A DNA stretch of 13,304 nt, from the NCBI GenBank assembly GCA_038222915.1, contig JBBRHH010000106.1:1-13304 (forward strand), written 5' to 3'. The DNA comes from JBBRHH01 sp038222915. Lineage in GTDB: Bacteria > Planctomycetota > Phycisphaerae > Tepidisphaerales > Tepidisphaeraceae. Each line of letters opens with the position of its first letter. Positions within the stretch are counted from its first letter, which is position 1. The notes beneath the pieces are model-generated. The model saw only the letters and a list, made by a program, of their open reading frames with translations, was not told where the DNA came from and ran no database searches. Positions 13,114 through 13,304 of the stretch are shown one piece after another. The position numbers and the translations under genes were made by a program.

Positions 13114-13154
13114 CCGCGACACGGGGCGGGTTGTTCGTATAATCCTCCCATGCC
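13114..13154 (+). repeat. About 41-bp dispersed repeat, right copy, covering the folD start
   Basis: Same sequence as 12113-12155 apart from five substitutions and a two-base gap. It contains the folD -10 box and ATG. Both copies flank the transposase, outside the REP-like pair. Confidence 0.6.
13138..13143 (+). promoter_or_regulatory. -10 box of folD, probable leaderless transcript
   Basis: Perfect TATAAT six bases before ATG 13150, so transcription would start at or next to the A of the ATG. No convincing -35 box is seen at 17 bases. The rest of the divergent gap 13017-13137 shows nothing clear. Confidence 0.5.
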
Positions 13155-13304
13155 TGGACGCCTTATTGATGGAATTGCGCTTGCTGCCCGCACTCGTGAC
13201 GAGATTAAGTCGCGCGTTGCTGATCTTGCGCGGCGGGGACGATCGGTTCATTTGACTGCTATTTTGATTGGGTCTACGGCGGCTGGGGAGTTGTTTGCGC
13301 TTCG
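13150..13304 (+). CDS. folD: Bifunctional methylenetetrahydrofolate dehydrogenase/cyclohydrolase, N-terminal part
   Basis: The first 51 codons are visible; the gene runs off the window. The pattern RLIDGIALAARTRDEIKSRV, then VHLTAILIGSTAAGELFAL, is the FolD N-terminus: LIDG, an amphipathic helix, then the strand L-x-A-(I/V)-L-(I/V)-G with the (S/T)-x-x(2)-Y/F segment that precedes the catalytic lysine helix. FolD oxidises 5,10-methylene-THF to methenyl-THF with NAD(P) and hydrolyses this to 10-formyl-THF in the cytosol. The catalytic Lys and the dinucleotide-binding domain lie outside. The folate link with the YgfZ/GcvT-like gene at the other end is probably chance. No Shine-Dalgarno is present; see the -10 box just upstream. 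Confidence 0.82.
   Translation, partial: MPGRLIDGIALAARTRDEIKSRVADLARRGRSVHLTAILIGSTAAGELFAL

Noticed and set aside
1..13304. tRNA genes or known riboswitches in the gaps
   Set aside because: No T-loop plus acceptor pairing or recognised riboswitch core was found by eye; the leader islands do not match any riboswitch consensus I know.

Overview
The window looks like chromosomal DNA of a planctomycete, probably of the Phycisphaerae side. This is an inference from GC-rich, divergent proteins, secreted DUF1080 and DUF4091-type proteins, a FolD of planctomycete flavour, and an IS200-like transposase whose N-terminal motif I associate with planctomycetes. No rRNA, tRNA or CRISPR array was seen.

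Layout. (1) Positions 1-2843 (minus strand) form a probable operon, read from high to low coordinates: a TsaC/Sua5-like domain fused to a low-molecular-weight phosphatase, rpiB, a DUF1080 lipoprotein, a bacterial metallothionein, and the start of a YgfZ/GcvT-like folate-binding protein. A TTGACA/GATAAT promoter lies almost on top of the first start codon. The order YrdC, LMW-PTP, RpiB repeats the ywlC-ywlE-ywlF order of Bacillus. (2) Positions 2961-3589 (minus) hold a BrnT/BrnA-like toxin-antitoxin pair with a 4-base overlap and a promoter that overlaps a palindrome. (3) Positions 3723-6596 (plus) encode a large secreted protein with a DNRLRE-like N-terminus and a DUF4091/GH123-like C-terminus. 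(4) Positions 6678-7961 (minus) encode an HD phosphohydrolase of the SAMHD1/COG1078 type. (5) Positions 8602-11412 (minus) encode a second large secreted protein, glycoside-hydrolase-like. (6) Positions 12113-13154 hold a Y1 (IS200/RAYT-like) transposase inside nested repeats. (7) folD begins at 13150 (plus) and runs off the window.

The most unusual part is the pair of long leader regions in front of the HD gene (about 7962-8521) and the large secreted protein (about 11413-12009). They are mostly dissimilar in sequence, yet they share the same ordered parts on the minus strand: a sigma70-like promoter TTGAC(A/C)-17-TAG(T/C)AT; a Shine-Dalgarno/ATG island identical at 22 of 24 bases; an array of about ten 11-bp direct repeats (plus-strand consensus A(C/G/A)CG(A/G)C(C/A)NNNA); and a second island identical at 23 of 26 bases. 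In both, the frame opened at the leader ATG stays open through the array and enters the downstream gene in frame. This looks like a reused regulatory or leader module. An array of direct sites at one helical turn fits a PhoB/OmpR-type regulator, but a translated or RNA-level role is also possible.

The two large secreted proteins point to polysaccharide use. The HD enzyme, RpiB, FolD and the TsaC-like fusion are housekeeping or nucleotide-related functions.
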